From assembly GCF_018069875.1 (NCBI RefSeq), contig NZ_JAGQDF010000003.1, positions 1 to 64,000 of the forward strand: a stretch of 64,000 nucleotides of DNA. The letters are read 5' to 3'. Below, piece by piece: positions 36,914 through 44,739 of the stretch; positions within the stretch are counted from its first letter, which is position 1, and the number at the start of each line of letters is the position of its first letter. The position numbers and the translations under genes were made by a program. Under the pieces are notes generated by a model, which saw nothing but the letters and a program-made list of their open reading frames with translations, was not told the origin of the DNA and ran no database searches. The stretch is from Ideonella alba. Lineage in GTDB: Bacteria > Pseudomonadota > Gammaproteobacteria > Burkholderiales > Burkholderiaceae_C.

Positions 36914-37690
36914 TCAGACCTCGATCAGGCGCAGCGCATCCCAGCCCTCGTCCTCGCCCTTGGACACCAGGCCGCGCGCCTGGCAGACCACCCGTGCCGG
37001 CGCCCGGCCGGGCCGCGGCAGCGCGTAGGCGTGGCGGCAGTGCACATGGCCGTGCAGCCACAGGTCGGCGCGGGTGACCAGGTCCTCGTCGTCGTTGCAG
37101 AAGCTGGCTGTACCCGGCTGGCGGCCGTAGCGCGGGTCGGCGCTGCGCAGGCTGGGCGCGAAGTGGGTGATGACCAGGGTTGCGTCCCAGCGGTCCTGGG
37201 CCGGCTCGGCCAGCGCGGCCTCCAGCCAGTGGCGGCAGACCCGGGCCTCGGCGCGCACCGCGGCGGCATCGAAGACCTGGCCGGCACGGGTGCTGCGCTG
37301 CACGCGCGCGAAGTACTCGCCGGCGCGCATCGCCCGCTCGCGCTGCGCGGCGCCGAAGACGTCGAAGTCGCTCCAGCGCGTGGTGCCCAGCACGCGGATG
37401 CGCCGCCCGTCGGCGCCGGTCAGCAGCACCGATTCCCGCTCCAGCAGCCGGATGCCCAGGCCGGCCAGGTGCGCGCGCAGCGCCGGCAGCGCCTCGTCCA
37501 TGTCGCGCCCGTCGTACTCATGGTTGCCGGCCACCATCAGCACCGGCACCGGCCAGCTGGCAAAGCGTGCCAGACCCTGCCAGGAGCTGTCGATGTCGCC
37601 CGCCAGCACCAGCAGTTCGGCGCCGGGCGCGGGCTGCGGCTCACAGGGCTCGGTTTCCAGGTGCAGATCGGACAGCAGTTGCAGGCGCAT
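36914..37690 (-). CDS. Metallophosphoesterase
   Basis: 258 residues from ATG 37690, where the fold begins. A longer in-frame start at 37792 would add a non-homologous stretch. Metal-ligand motifs run in order: D8-L-H10 in LLSDLHLE, GDID at about 31-34, GNHEYD at about 57, THFAP, and the histidine pair in LHGHVHCRHAY. These define the calcineurin-like fold with a two-metal centre. The substrate cannot be inferred; relatives act on phosphodiesters or nucleotides. It is divergent from the small gene at 37827. Confidence 0.9.
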   Translation of the reverse strand: MRLQLLSDLHLETEPCEPQPAPGAELLVLAGDIDSSWQGLARFASWPVPVLMVAGNHEYDGRDMDEALPALRAHLAGLGIRLLERESVLLTGADGRRIRVLGTTRWSDFDVFGAAQRERAMRAGEYFARVQRSTRAGQVFDAAAVRAEARVCRHWLEAALAEPAQDRWDATLVITHFAPSLRSADPRYGRQPGTASFCNDDEDLVTRADLWLHGHVHCRHAYALPRPGRAPARVVCQARGLVSKGEDEGWDALRLIEV

Positions 37691-37826
37691 CGCCAGATCA
37701 TCGCAGAGCCCACAGCGCGGCTCGCTTATGCGCGGCGCGAGCAAGCAATCGCGAAGGCCTTCGTTGTCCGGGGGCGGTGCGGCGCCGATCATTCCCTCAC
37801 TCCACCCCTAAAACGAGGCCCCCGTC

Positions 37827-38108
37827 ATGAGCATGACTGCACATCACCTTGAATTGCCGTTCACCGGGCAGGCGCTGCGCCAGGCCGTCGAGGCCCGTGA
37901 CATTCCCCGGCTGCACGCCATGGCCGCCCAGCTGCGGGTGGCCGGCTACCGCGGCGACACCCAGACCCTCGTCAGCGAGCTGCTCAGCAACGGCTGCGCC
38001 TGGATCACCGACGCCTTCGACCAGCGCGTGCCGCTGCAGGTGCGCGTGCCGCCGGCCCTGCCGCGTCAGCAGGTCGACGAGCGGGTCGCGTTCCGCATCG
38101 CCGACTGA
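37827..38108 (+). CDS. Hypothetical protein of 93 residues upstream of molbindin
   Basis: I do not recognise the family. The protein is soluble and has no signal peptide. The N-terminal half is helical with LRQAVEARDIPRLHAMAAQL, and the C-terminal half is short beta-rich sequence (VPLQVRVPPALPRQQVDERV). It lies 43 bases upstream of the molbindin gene on the same strand, so the two may be co-transcribed. Length and codon use fit a genuine gene. Confidence 0.6.
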   Translation: MSMTAHHLELPFTGQALRQAVEARDIPRLHAMAAQLRVAGYRGDTQTLVSELLSNGCAWITDAFDQRVPLQVRVPPALPRQQVDERVAFRIAD

Positions 38109-38151
38109 CCGCCGTCTGCCCCCCTTTTCACCACTGCCTGAAGCACACACC

Positions 38152-38370
38152 ATGAGCATCCTCGCTGTCAACGCACGCAACCAGTTCCGCGGCAAGGTCC
38201 GCGAAATCATCGAAGGCCCGGTCGTCTCCGAAGTCGACGTGGAAACCCCGTCCGGCCTGGTCGTCACCTCGGTCATCACCACCCGCTCGGTGCATGAGCT
38301 GGGCCTGCAGGTCGGGCGCGACGTCGTGGCGCTGGTCAAGTCCACCGAGGTCTCGATCGCCACCTTGTGA
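38152..38370 (+). CDS. Molbindin (Mop-type TOBE domain) protein
   Basis: 72 residues, a single Mop/TOBE domain. The sequence opens [18 protein letters not shown], then shows [20 protein letters not shown] and [17 protein letters not shown], the standard molbindin pattern. Such proteins form hexamers that bind molybdate or tungstate and buffer it in the cytoplasm. Its place directly before a sulfate importer is notable, because sulfate and molybdate are similar oxyanions that share transporters. No modABC genes are in the window. Confidence 0.9.
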   Translation: MSILAVNARNQFRGKVREIIEGPVVSEVDVETPSGLVVTSVITTRSVHELGLQVGRDVVALVKSTEVSIATL

Positions 38371-38409
38371 CGCGCCCGCACCGGCGCGCCTCCGGACAAC
38401 GCCTGTCAG

Positions 38410-38433
38410 AAAACGCATAAGCGACTGCGTTTT
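38410..38433. promoter_or_regulatory. Inverted repeat in the sbp promoter, candidate CysB site
   Basis: AAAACGCA and TGCGTTTT are exact inverted repeats with an 8-base spacer. The wider 30-base segment at 38413-38442 (ACGCATAAGC, 3 bases, then GCGTTTT and TTCGTTC) recurs at 39569-39598 in front of cysT with only a few differences. A CysB-like regulator is encoded at 50965-51909, and it is the likely binder. Confidence 0.6.
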
Positions 38434-38503
38434 CATTCGTTCCCTGGATGCGCGCCGTTCCCGACACTGCGTTGGCCGTACCCCACCTTGTGTCAGGAAC
38501 ACC

Positions 38504-39517
38504 ATGAATCGCTTCTCCCTTCGCCTGGGCGCCATCGGCGCCACACTGCTGCTGAGCCTGGCCGGCGCCGCGCACGCCAAGGACATCACGCTGCTCAATG
38601 TCTCCTACGACCCGACGCGGGAGCTCTACCAGGACTTCAACAAGGCCTTCGCCGCCCAGTGGAAGGCCAAGACCGGCGACACCGTCACCATCAAGCAGTC
38701 GCATGGCGGCTCGGGCAAGCAGGCCCGCTCGGTGATCGACGGCCTGGAGGCCGACGTCGTCACGCTGGCGCTGGCCTACGACATCGACGAGCTGGCCGAC
38801 AAGGCCAAGCTGATCCCCGCCGACTGGCAGAAGCGCCTGGCGCACAACAGCAGCCCCTACACCTCGACCATCGTCTTCCTGGTGCGCAAGGGCAACCCCA
38901 AGGGCATCAAGGACTGGGGCGACCTGGTCAAGCCCGGCGTGTCGGTGATCACGCCCAATCCCAAGACCTCGGGCGGCGCCCGCTGGAACTACCTGGCCGC
39001 CTGGGGCTATGCGCTGAAGCAACCGGGCGGCAATGAAGCCAAGGCCCGGGACTTCGTCACCGCCCTGTTCAAGAACGTGCCGGTGCTCGACAGCGGCGCC
39101 CGCGGCTCGACCACCACCTTCGTCGAGCGCGGCATCGGCGACGTCTTCATCTCGTGGGAGAACGAGGCCTTCCTGGCGGTCAAGGAACTGGGCCCGGACA
39201 AGTTCGAGATCGTCGTGCCCTCGCTGAGCATCCTGGCCGAGCCGCCGGTGACGGTGGTCGACAAGGTGGTCGACAAGCGCGGCACCCGCGAGGTGGCCAA
39301 GGCCTACCTGGACTACCTCTACACGCCTGACGGCCAGCGCATCGCCGGCGAGAACTACTACCGACCGACCGACCCCAAGGTCGCCGAGAAGTTCGCCAAG
39401 CAGTTCCCGAAGATCAACCTCTTCACGATCGACGAGGTCTTCGGCGGCTGGGCCAAGGCGCAGAAGACCCACTTCGCCGACGGTGGCGTGTTCGACACGA
39501 TCTACCTGAAGAAGTGA
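38504..39517 (+). CDS. sbp: Sulfate-binding periplasmic protein
   Basis: 337 residues from ATG 38504. A signal peptide (1-25, ending LAGAAHA) is followed by [20 protein letters not shown], the start of mature Sbp. Sulfate contacts are in [20 protein letters not shown] and [19 protein letters not shown]. The C-terminus [23 protein letters not shown] is also typical of Sbp rather than molybdate-binding ModA. It delivers sulfate or thiosulfate to the CysTWA importer encoded downstream. Expression probably depends on CysB through the repeat upstream. Confidence 0.95.
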   Translation: MNRFSLRLGAIGATLLLSLAGAAHAKDITLLNVSYDPTRELYQDFNKAFAAQWKAKTGDTVTIKQSHGGSGKQARSVIDGLEADVVTLALAYDIDELADKAKLIPADWQKRLAHNSSPYTSTIVFLVRKGNPKGIKDWGDLVKPGVSVITPNPKTSGGARWNYLAAWGYALKQPGGNEAKARDFVTALFKNVPVLDSGARGSTTTFVERGIGDVFISWENEAFLAVKELGPDKFEIVVPSLSILAEPPVTVVDKVVDKRGTREVAKAYLDYLYTPDGQRIAGENYYRPTDPKVAEKFAKQFPKINLFTIDEVFGGWAKAQKTHFADGGVFDTIYLKK

Positions 39518-39524
39518 GTCCCGC

Positions 39525-39560
39525 GGACACCCCGTGCGCCCGACGCGCACCGGGGTGTCC
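39525..39560 (+). terminator. Strong stem-loop between sbp and cysT
   Basis: GGACACCCCG pairs with CGGGGTGTCC, and TGCGC pairs with GCGCA inside, with one bulged C and a 5-base loop. That gives 15 pairs starting 8 bases after the sbp stop. No T-run follows. It probably caps an abundant sbp message, so that binding protein exceeds membrane components. A second promoter-like repeat follows before cysT. Confidence 0.6.
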
Positions 39561-39568
39561 TGCATCGA

Positions 39569-39598
39569 ACGCATAAGCAAGCGCGTTTTGCTTCGTTC
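39569..39598. promoter_or_regulatory. Second copy of the sulfate-promoter repeat, in front of cysT
   Basis: The segment starts ACGCATAAGC and ends GCGTTTT-GC-TTCGTTC. It matches 38413-38442 in about 25 of 30 positions. It lies 58 bases upstream of cysT, after the sbp stem-loop, so cysTWA probably has its own CysB-dependent promoter. Confidence 0.55.
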
Positions 39599-39655
39599 TC
39601 CGGCGCAGGCGTCCTGCCTAGCATCGGTTCCCGCATAACCCACTGCGGTCCTCGC

Positions 39656-40507
39656 ATGAGGACCGACCCTGCCGTGCTGCTGTCCCGCACCCTGCTCAAG
39701 CGCCACACCGTGCTGCCCGGTTTCGACCTGGCGCTGGGCTTCGCGCTGCTCTACCTCGGTCTGATCGTGCTGCTGCCCTTGTCAGCGGTGTTCCTGAAGA
39801 CCTTCACCCTCAGCTGGGCCAGCTTCTGGGACACGGTCAGCTCGCCGCGCGTGGTGGCCTCGTACCAGCTGACCTTCGGCGCCTCGCTGGCGGCGGCGCT
39901 GATCAATGCGGTCTTCGGACTGCTGGTGGCCTGGGTGCTGGTGCGCTACCACTTTCCGTTCAAGCGCGTGGTCGACGCGCTGGTGGATCTGCCCTTCGCG
40001 CTGCCCACCGCGGTGGCCGGCATCGCGCTGACCGCGCTGTATGCCGAGAACGGCTGGATCGGCAGCTGGCTGCCCTTCAAGGTGGCGTTCACGCCCACGG
40101 GTGTCTTCGTGGCGCTGACCTTCATCGGCCTGCCCTTCGTGGTGCGCACGGTGCAGCCGGTGCTGGAGGACCTGCAGAAGGAGCTGGAAGAAGCCGCCGC
40201 CACCTTGGGCGCCAGCCGCGGCCAGACCTTCCGCCTGGTGATCCTGCCCACGCTGACGCCGGCGCTGCTGACCGGCTTCGCGCTGGCCTTTGCCCGGGCG
40301 CTGGGCGAGTACGGCTCGGTGATCTTCATCGCCGGCAACATGCCGATGGTCAGCGAGATCACACCGCTGCTGATCATCACCAAGCTCGAGCAGTACGACT
40401 ACGCCGGCGCCACCGCGATCGCGGTGGTGATGCTGACGATTGCCTTCGTGCTGCTGCTGGGCATCAACATGATCCAGGCCTGGGCCCGCCAGCGCCAGGG
40501 ACGCTGA
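39656..40507 (+). CDS. cysT: Sulfate ABC transporter permease CysT
   Basis: 283 residues with about six membrane helices, the first at about 22-44 ([20 protein letters not shown]). The permease loop [21 protein letters not shown] matches the ATPase-contact motif. The segments [20 protein letters not shown] and [21 protein letters not shown] are typical for CysT. It pairs with CysW to form the membrane channel for sulfate and thiosulfate. CysW starts one base after its stop codon. Confidence 0.95.
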   Translation: MRTDPAVLLSRTLLKRHTVLPGFDLALGFALLYLGLIVLLPLSAVFLKTFTLSWASFWDTVSSPRVVASYQLTFGASLAAALINAVFGLLVAWVLVRYHFPFKRVVDALVDLPFALPTAVAGIALTALYAENGWIGSWLPFKVAFTPTGVFVALTFIGLPFVVRTVQPVLEDLQKELEEAAATLGASRGQTFRLVILPTLTPALLTGFALAFARALGEYGSVIFIAGNMPMVSEITPLLIITKLEQYDYAGATAIAVVMLTIAFVLLLGINMIQAWARQRQGR

Positions 40508-40508
40508 C

Positions 40509-41516
40509 ATGACACCCCCACGCTCCCTTCCGGTCGCTGCCCCCCAAGGGGGCTCTGGCAGCGGCCCGGCCAAGCCGGATCCGCGCCAGGTCCTTGACGG
40601 CGTGAGAGGACGCTCGATCGTACTGCCGCCCACCACCGAACCCGCCTGGGTTCGTGTCACGCTGATCGGCGTGGCGCTGGCCTTCCTGTCCTTCTTCCTG
40701 TTCGTGCCGCTGTTCGCGGTGTTCCACGAAGCATTGAAGAAGGGCTGGGAGGTCTATCTGGCGGCGATCGCCGAGCCTGATGCGCTGTCGGCGGTCAAGC
40801 TCACGTTGATCGCCGCCGGCATCTCGGTGCCGCTGAACCTGGTCTTCGGCATCGCCGCGGCCTGGGCCATCGCCAAGTTCGAGTTCCGCGGCAAGAACCT
40901 GCTGCTTACCCTGATCGACCTGCCCTTCTCGGTCAGCCCGGTGATCGCCGGCCTGATCTATGTGCTGGTCTTCGGCCTGCAGGGCTGGCTGGGCGAGTGG
41001 CTGCGCGACCACGACCTGAAGGTGATCTTCGCGGTGCCCGGCATCGTGCTGGCCACGGTCTTCGTGACCTTTCCGTTCATCGCCCGTGAGCTGATTCCGC
41101 TGATGCAGGCCCAGGGCCAGGAGCAGGAAGAGGCCGCGCGCGTGCTGGGCGCCAGCGGCTGGCAGATCTTCTGGCGCGTCACGCTGCCGAATGTGAAGTG
41201 GGCGCTGCTGTATGGCGTGATCCTGTGCAACGCGCGGGCGATGGGCGAGTTCGGCGCGGTCAGCGTGGTCTCGGGCCACATCCGTGGCCAGACCAACACC
41301 ATGCCGCTGCACATCGAGATCCTCTACAACGAGTACCAGTTCGCTGCAGCCTTCGCCGTGGCCTCGCTGCTGGCCGGCCTCGCCCTGGTCACCCTGGTCC
41401 TGAAATACATCGTCGAACAACGCATGAAACAGGACCCCCAGGCTTCCTCCGGTCGCCACCCCCCGGGGGGGCTCCGCCAGCAGACCGGCGAAGCCGGATC
41501 TGCGGCGGCGGCTTGA
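40509..41516 (+). CDS. cysW: Sulfate ABC transporter permease CysW with repeat-derived ends
   Basis: 335 residues, longer than the usual 280-295. The core is standard: helix [42 protein letters not shown], and [21 protein letters not shown]. The first 30 residues ([20 protein letters not shown]) and the last 25 ([18 protein letters not shown]) are low-complexity. Both are encoded by copies of the same GC-rich repeat, at 40521-40585 and 41440-41504. A GTG at 40602 would give a normal-length N-terminus. I keep ATG 40509 because it follows the cysT stop directly, but the true start is uncertain. Confidence 0.9.
   Translation: MTPPRSLPVAAPQGGSGSGPAKPDPRQVLDGVRGRSIVLPPTTEPAWVRVTLIGVALAFLSFFLFVPLFAVFHEALKKGWEVYLAAIAEPDALSAVKLTLIAAGISVPLNLVFGIAAAWAIAKFEFRGKNLLLTLIDLPFSVSPVIAGLIYVLVFGLQGWLGEWLRDHDLKVIFAVPGIVLATVFVTFPFIARELIPLMQAQGQEQEEAARVLGASGWQIFWRVTLPNVKWALLYGVILCNARAMGEFGAVSVVSGHIRGQTNTMPLHIEILYNEYQFAAAFAVASLLAGLALVTLVLKYIVEQRMKQDPQASSGRHPPGGLRQQTGEAGSAAAA
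40521..40585. repeat. GC-rich repeat, copy at the 5' end of cysW
   Basis: The copy runs from CGCTCCCTTCCGGTCG through CCCCCCAAGGGGG to AAGCCGGATCCGCG. It matches the copy at 41440-41504 over about 60 bases. The inner CCCCC and GGGGG arms form a short hairpin. A looser relative lies at 121-165 (GGTCGCCCCCCGAGGGG, then GGCCCGGCGG). Confidence 0.6.
41440..41504. repeat. GC-rich repeat, copy at the 3' end of cysW
   Basis: The copy contains CTTCCTCCGGTCGCC, CCCCCCGGGGGGG and GGCGAAGCCGGATCTGCG in the same order as the copy at 40521-40585. It encodes the extra C-terminal residues of CysW and runs up to the stop codon. The orientation is the same as the first copy. Confidence 0.6.
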
Positions 41517-41547
41517 CCCCCATTCACCACCCTTGGCAGCACATTCC

Positions 41548-42573
41548 ATGTCCATCGAAGTCAAGAACCTGGTCAAGCACTACGGCCCGCTGGCGGTATG
41601 CAACCACCTGAACCTGACCATTCCCTCGGGTGAGCTGGTCGCCCTGCTGGGTCCGTCGGGCTCGGGCAAGACCACGCTGCTGCGCATGATCGCTGGCCTG
41701 GAGCAGCCCGACAGCGGCCAGGTGCTGTTCCACGGCGAGGACGCGACGTTCTCGGATGTGCGCGAGCGCCATGTGGGTTTCGTCTTCCAGCACTACGCGC
41801 TGTTCGGTCACATGACGATCTTCGAGAACATCGCCTTCGGCCTGCGCGTGCGCCCCAAGGCCACGCGGCCCAGCGACGGCACGATCCGCGCCAAGGTCGG
41901 CGAGCTGCTCAAGCTGGTGCAGCTCGACTGGCTGGCCGACCGCTACCCGCACCAGCTCTCCGGCGGCCAGCGCCAACGCGTGGCCCTGGCGCGCGCGCTG
42001 GCGGTGGAGCCCAAGGTGCTGCTGCTTGACGAGCCCTTTGGCGCGCTGGATGCCAAGGTGCGCAAGGAGCTGCGCCGCTGGCTGCGCCGCCTGCACGACG
42101 AGGTGCATGTGACCAGCGTCTTCGTCACCCACGACCAGGAAGAGGCGATGGAAGTGGCCGACCGCATCGTGGTGATGAACGAGGGCCGCATCGAGCAGGT
42201 CGGCAGCCCCGACGAGGTCTACGACCACCCCGCCACCCCCTTCGTGCTGAAGTTCCTGGGCGACGTCAACCTGTTCCACGGCCGCGCCCAGGACGACGTC
42301 AGCTACGTGCGCCCGCACGAGCTGGACATCGTGCCGGCGGCCGACGACGGCACCTGGTCGGTGACCTTCTCGCAGGCACTGACCGTGGGCCCGAACACGC
42401 GGGTCGAGTTCCTGCGCGACGACGGCGCCTACGTGGACGTGGAGCTGCCGCGCGAGCGCTGGCACGCGCTGCGCCAGCAGCATGGGCTGCAGGACGGCAG
42501 CCGCGTGCACCTGAAGCCGCGGCGTGTCACGCGCTTCGGAGACCCGGCCGTGGATCCGGCGTCGGTGATCTGA
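41548..42573 (+). CDS. cysA: Sulfate/thiosulfate ABC transporter ATP-binding protein
   Basis: 341 residues from ATG 41548; an in-frame TTG at 41533 is less likely. It opens [20 protein letters not shown]. Walker A is GPSGSGKTT near residue 35, the signature is [13 protein letters not shown], Walker B is [12 protein letters not shown], and the switch histidine is in [16 protein letters not shown]. The C-terminal domain ([11 protein letters not shown], then VRPHELDI) is the CysA regulatory part. It powers the CysTW channel. Two tandem hairpins without T-run follow the stop (42575-42591 and 42597-42616). Confidence 0.95.
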   Translation: MSIEVKNLVKHYGPLAVCNHLNLTIPSGELVALLGPSGSGKTTLLRMIAGLEQPDSGQVLFHGEDATFSDVRERHVGFVFQHYALFGHMTIFENIAFGLRVRPKATRPSDGTIRAKVGELLKLVQLDWLADRYPHQLSGGQRQRVALARALAVEPKVLLLDEPFGALDAKVRKELRRWLRRLHDEVHVTSVFVTHDQEEAMEVADRIVVMNEGRIEQVGSPDEVYDHPATPFVLKFLGDVNLFHGRAQDDVSYVRPHELDIVPAADDGTWSVTFSQALTVGPNTRVEFLRDDGAYVDVELPRERWHALRQQHGLQDGSRVHLKPRRVTRFGDPAVDPASVI

Positions 42574-42574
42574 G

Positions 42575-42616
42575 CCGCCGCTCGTCGGCGGCGCAGCGCC
42601 ACTCGTCGGCGTGGCG
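42575..42616 (+). terminator. Tandem hairpins after cysA
   Basis: CCGCCG-CTCGT-CGGCGG at 42575-42591 is followed by CGCCAC and GTGGCG at 42597-42616 with an 8-base loop. Both share CTCGTCGGCG. There is no T-run, so this is either a Rho-dependent or processed 3' end of the sulfate operon. It begins the 309-base space that also holds the riboswitch at 42690-42780; between 42617 and 42689 I see nothing else. Confidence 0.45.
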
Positions 42617-42689
42617 ATCGGTGCCGGTATCGACGTGTGAACGATGTCATACCGCGTGTCGGCCAGGCGTCCCTACAGTGCACTCGCTC

Positions 42690-42780
42690 CCTTGGCAAAC
42701 CCGCTGAAAGGCGGGGACGCAAAGCCTCCGGTCTTCGCGCGGCCCCCACCGGGCCGCGACAGATAGCGGGGTTGCCCTTC
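42690..42780 (+). promoter_or_regulatory. Cyclic di-GMP-I (GEMM-I) riboswitch
   Basis: The conserved GEMM-I core is present in order: GGCAAACC (42694-42701), a short stem capped by a GAAA tetraloop (42706-42709), GGGACGCAAAGCCTCCGG (42714-42731), a variable stem CGCGGCCC/GGGCCGCG (42738-42758), and ATAGCGGGGTTGCC (42763-42776). GGCAA and TTGCC can close the outer helix. These are the same blocks as in the Vibrio cholerae Vc2 aptamer. The downstream space to ATG 42883 has a GGGCCG-CAGA-CGGCCC hairpin (42847-42862) just before the ribosome-binding site but no T-run, so control may be translational. Confidence 0.9.
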
Positions 42781-42882
42781 GCGCCCGTTCCCCGGGCCGA
42801 TGGTCACGCGTTCCTTCCGTGTTTGGCGGCGCCTGTTGTGCAACCCGGGCCGCAGACGGCCCACCCACGAAGGACGCCCACC

Positions 42883-43632
42883 ATGAAGTTCGCTCTCTCG
42901 CTGATCCCGCTGCTGCTCACTGTCGGCATCGCCCAGGCTGCTGAGCCCGCCCCCGGCACCGAGATCAATGCGCTGATGCGCGTGATGAAGAAGGACGGCA
43001 GCACGCTGATCGCGCAGGCGCCGGTCAGCCGCAACCTGTCGTTCATCCCGGTGATCCGGCTGAACGCTGCCGACGCGCTGGTGGCTGCCAACGGCCGCTG
43101 CGCCTTCAACGTCAAGCTCGACCAGGTCAGCGGCCATGCCCTGTCGGGCAGCGTGGACCGGCTCTATGCCAACGACACGCTGATCGCCCAGCCCGGCGGC
43201 ATCCAAGCCGAGGCCGGCCAGCTCACCACCGTCTGGACGCAGCCCTACTTCTTCGCCGGCCGCAACAACCTGAGGGTGGTGCTGGATGCCGATGGCGCCA
43301 CCCCGGTCACCGGCTGGGTGCGGGTGGAGGTGGCGGGGACCTGCGCGGCCGTGCCGGTGGCGGTCTGGGTCAAGCCGGGCAGCGGCGACTGGAACGCGCT
43401 GTACAACGCCTTTGGCTACAGCAACTACGGCACCAAGCAGCTCAAGGGCAAGGGCCTGGGCTTCTATGACGAGCTGGCCTCGATCAACGCCGCGCTGACG
43501 GCCGCGGTGAAGGCCGGCCGCATCGAGCGACCGGCCTGGGAAGCGCTGATGAACCGCTGGAACGCGCTGCTGGCCAACCCCGACTTCGTCGCCGCGATGA
43601 AGGCCATCGTGCCGGCCAAGGGCGGGATCTGA
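42883..43632 (+). CDS. Secreted protein controlled by a c-di-GMP riboswitch
   Basis: 249 residues from ATG 42883. A signal peptide (1-20, KFALSLIPLLLTVGIAQA) is followed by a beta-rich domain to about residue 155. That domain is likely immunoglobulin-like (INALMRVMKKDGSTLIAQAP, then NLRVVLDADGATPVTGWVRV) and contains two cysteines, in GRCAFNV and GTCAAV. The C-terminal 90 residues are helical (FYDELASINAALTAAVKAG). I do not recognise the family. The c-di-GMP-I riboswitch upstream points to a surface, matrix, adhesion or motility role. It is the only gene in its transcription unit; the next gene is convergent. Confidence 0.8.
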   Translation: MKFALSLIPLLLTVGIAQAAEPAPGTEINALMRVMKKDGSTLIAQAPVSRNLSFIPVIRLNAADALVAANGRCAFNVKLDQVSGHALSGSVDRLYANDTLIAQPGGIQAEAGQLTTVWTQPYFFAGRNNLRVVLDADGATPVTGWVRVEVAGTCAAVPVAVWVKPGSGDWNALYNAFGYSNYGTKQLKGKGLGFYDELASINAALTAAVKAGRIERPAWEALMNRWNALLANPDFVAAMKAIVPAKGGI

Positions 43633-43644
43633 GCGGCGGAGCGC

Positions 43645-44412
43645 TCAGCGTGGCGCGCCGTAGCGCACGCCCTTGAGGCTGGTCGTGTTGGCGCCCGGCA
43701 CGTCGGTGGTCAACGAGACGCGTGCGCTGTCCAGCATGCGCAGTGTGTTCTCGGCGCAGAAGGTGTTGGATCCCAGGAAGCGGCTCGCCTCGACGAAGCC
43801 TCTGATTTCAACGCCCAGGGACAGCGTATCGCCCACGGCCATCGTCTTCGTCAGCGACATGCGGTAGGTCCCGTTGAACGGCGCGACCGGGTTCCAGAGG
43901 GTGAACGGACCTGACAGGTTGAGGTACGCGCGGAAGAAGGGCACGGAGTTGCAGCCGTTGCCCTCGCGCGGCATGTCGATCGCGAAGTCGACGTTGGCGG
44001 TGTAGGTCACGGGCGTGCCTGCTGGCAGATCGCCGGCCTTGACCTCGATCTCGTCCTTGAAGTAGACGATGCTTTCGGCGCTCGCCGCAGAGACACGGCA
44101 GTTGGGCGGGATCTCGGCGGCCAACGCCTTGAGGCTCATTCGCGGCAGGTGTCCCAGCGCGATGCCTCCCGACACCAGGGCCTGGCTGCCGCTGGGCGCC
44201 AGCGCGGCAAGCTTGAGTTTCTTCCGCTCGCCCTTGATGGGATTGAAGTCGAAGTCCTCGGGCTGGGTGTCGGCGACGCCGTCGCAGCCAAAGGTCTGGG
44301 CGGTGCCGTATCGGTAAGTCGTGGGGGTGGCCTGCGCGGGTGCTGACAGGCCCATGAGGCAGCCCGCGGCCGAGGCGGCGGCCAGCAGGCGCAGGTAGGA
44401 ACGGTGGGACAT
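43645..44412 (-). CDS. Hypothetical secreted protein
   Basis: 255 residues from ATG 44412; longer in-frame starts lack a good leader. A signal peptide (MSHRSYLRLLAAASAAGCLMGL, cut after about residue 28, APAQA) precedes a beta-rich mature domain. Cysteines are in TFGCDGVAD, PPNCRVSAAS, GNGCNSVPF and NTFCAENTL, an even number that could form two disulfides. I do not recognise the family. It is convergent with the riboswitch-controlled secreted protein, 12 bases apart. Its composition is slightly less GC-biased than its neighbours, which may hint at separate origin. Confidence 0.65.
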   Translation of the reverse strand: MSHRSYLRLLAAASAAGCLMGLSAPAQATPTTYRYGTAQTFGCDGVADTQPEDFDFNPIKGERKKLKLAALAPSGSQALVSGGIALGHLPRMSLKALAAEIPPNCRVSAASAESIVYFKDEIEVKAGDLPAGTPVTYTANVDFAIDMPREGNGCNSVPFFRAYLNLSGPFTLWNPVAPFNGTYRMSLTKTMAVGDTLSLGVEIRGFVEASRFLGSNTFCAENTLRMLDSARVSLTTDVPGANTTSLKGVRYGAPR

Positions 44413-44571
44413 GCGTGGACTCCTGGTCAGGTGCTGCCTCCCGCCGTGATCCAGCGTGATCCGGTCGGCAAGGAGCGCTGACAGGCTATCCAGTGGTCCC
44501 GCGGAGCGCATCCTCAGATCGGTGGAGCTGCGGCCGGGCGGTCACAGCCTTGTCATCGTGGCCGGCCACGA

Positions 44572-44706
44572 TCAGCGGCTGCGCCGCGATGCCTGCAGGC
44601 GGCTGCGTGCGAGCGCCAGGCACTCCAGCGCGCCGACGGCCATGGCCAGCAACCACCAGGCCAGGCTGGTACGGGGGGCGGCGCGGAGATGGGTGAGGTC
44701 GTGCAT
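44572..44706 (-). CDS. Possible small single-helix membrane protein of 44 residues
   Basis: From ATG 44706. The sequence MHDLTHLRAAPRTSLAWW starts a soluble head. A membrane helix follows (LAWWLLAMAVGALECLALA), and the tail is basic (RSRLQASRRSR), giving a cytoplasmic C-terminus by the positive-inside rule. It lies divergent from the M14 peptidase gene, 33 bases apart. It is too short for certainty and no family is recognised; the helix and basic tail are the only support. Confidence 0.4.
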   Translation of the reverse strand: MHDLTHLRAAPRTSLAWWLLAMAVGALECLALARSRLQASRRSR

Positions 44707-44739
44707 GCGCCGAGTCTGGCGACAGGAGATGACGGATTG

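Noticed and set aside
38371-38503. A molybdenum cofactor riboswitch or ModE site near the molbindin gene
   Set aside because: No Moco aptamer core or ModE-like dyad is visible; the repeat found here recurs before cysT and fits sulfur control better.
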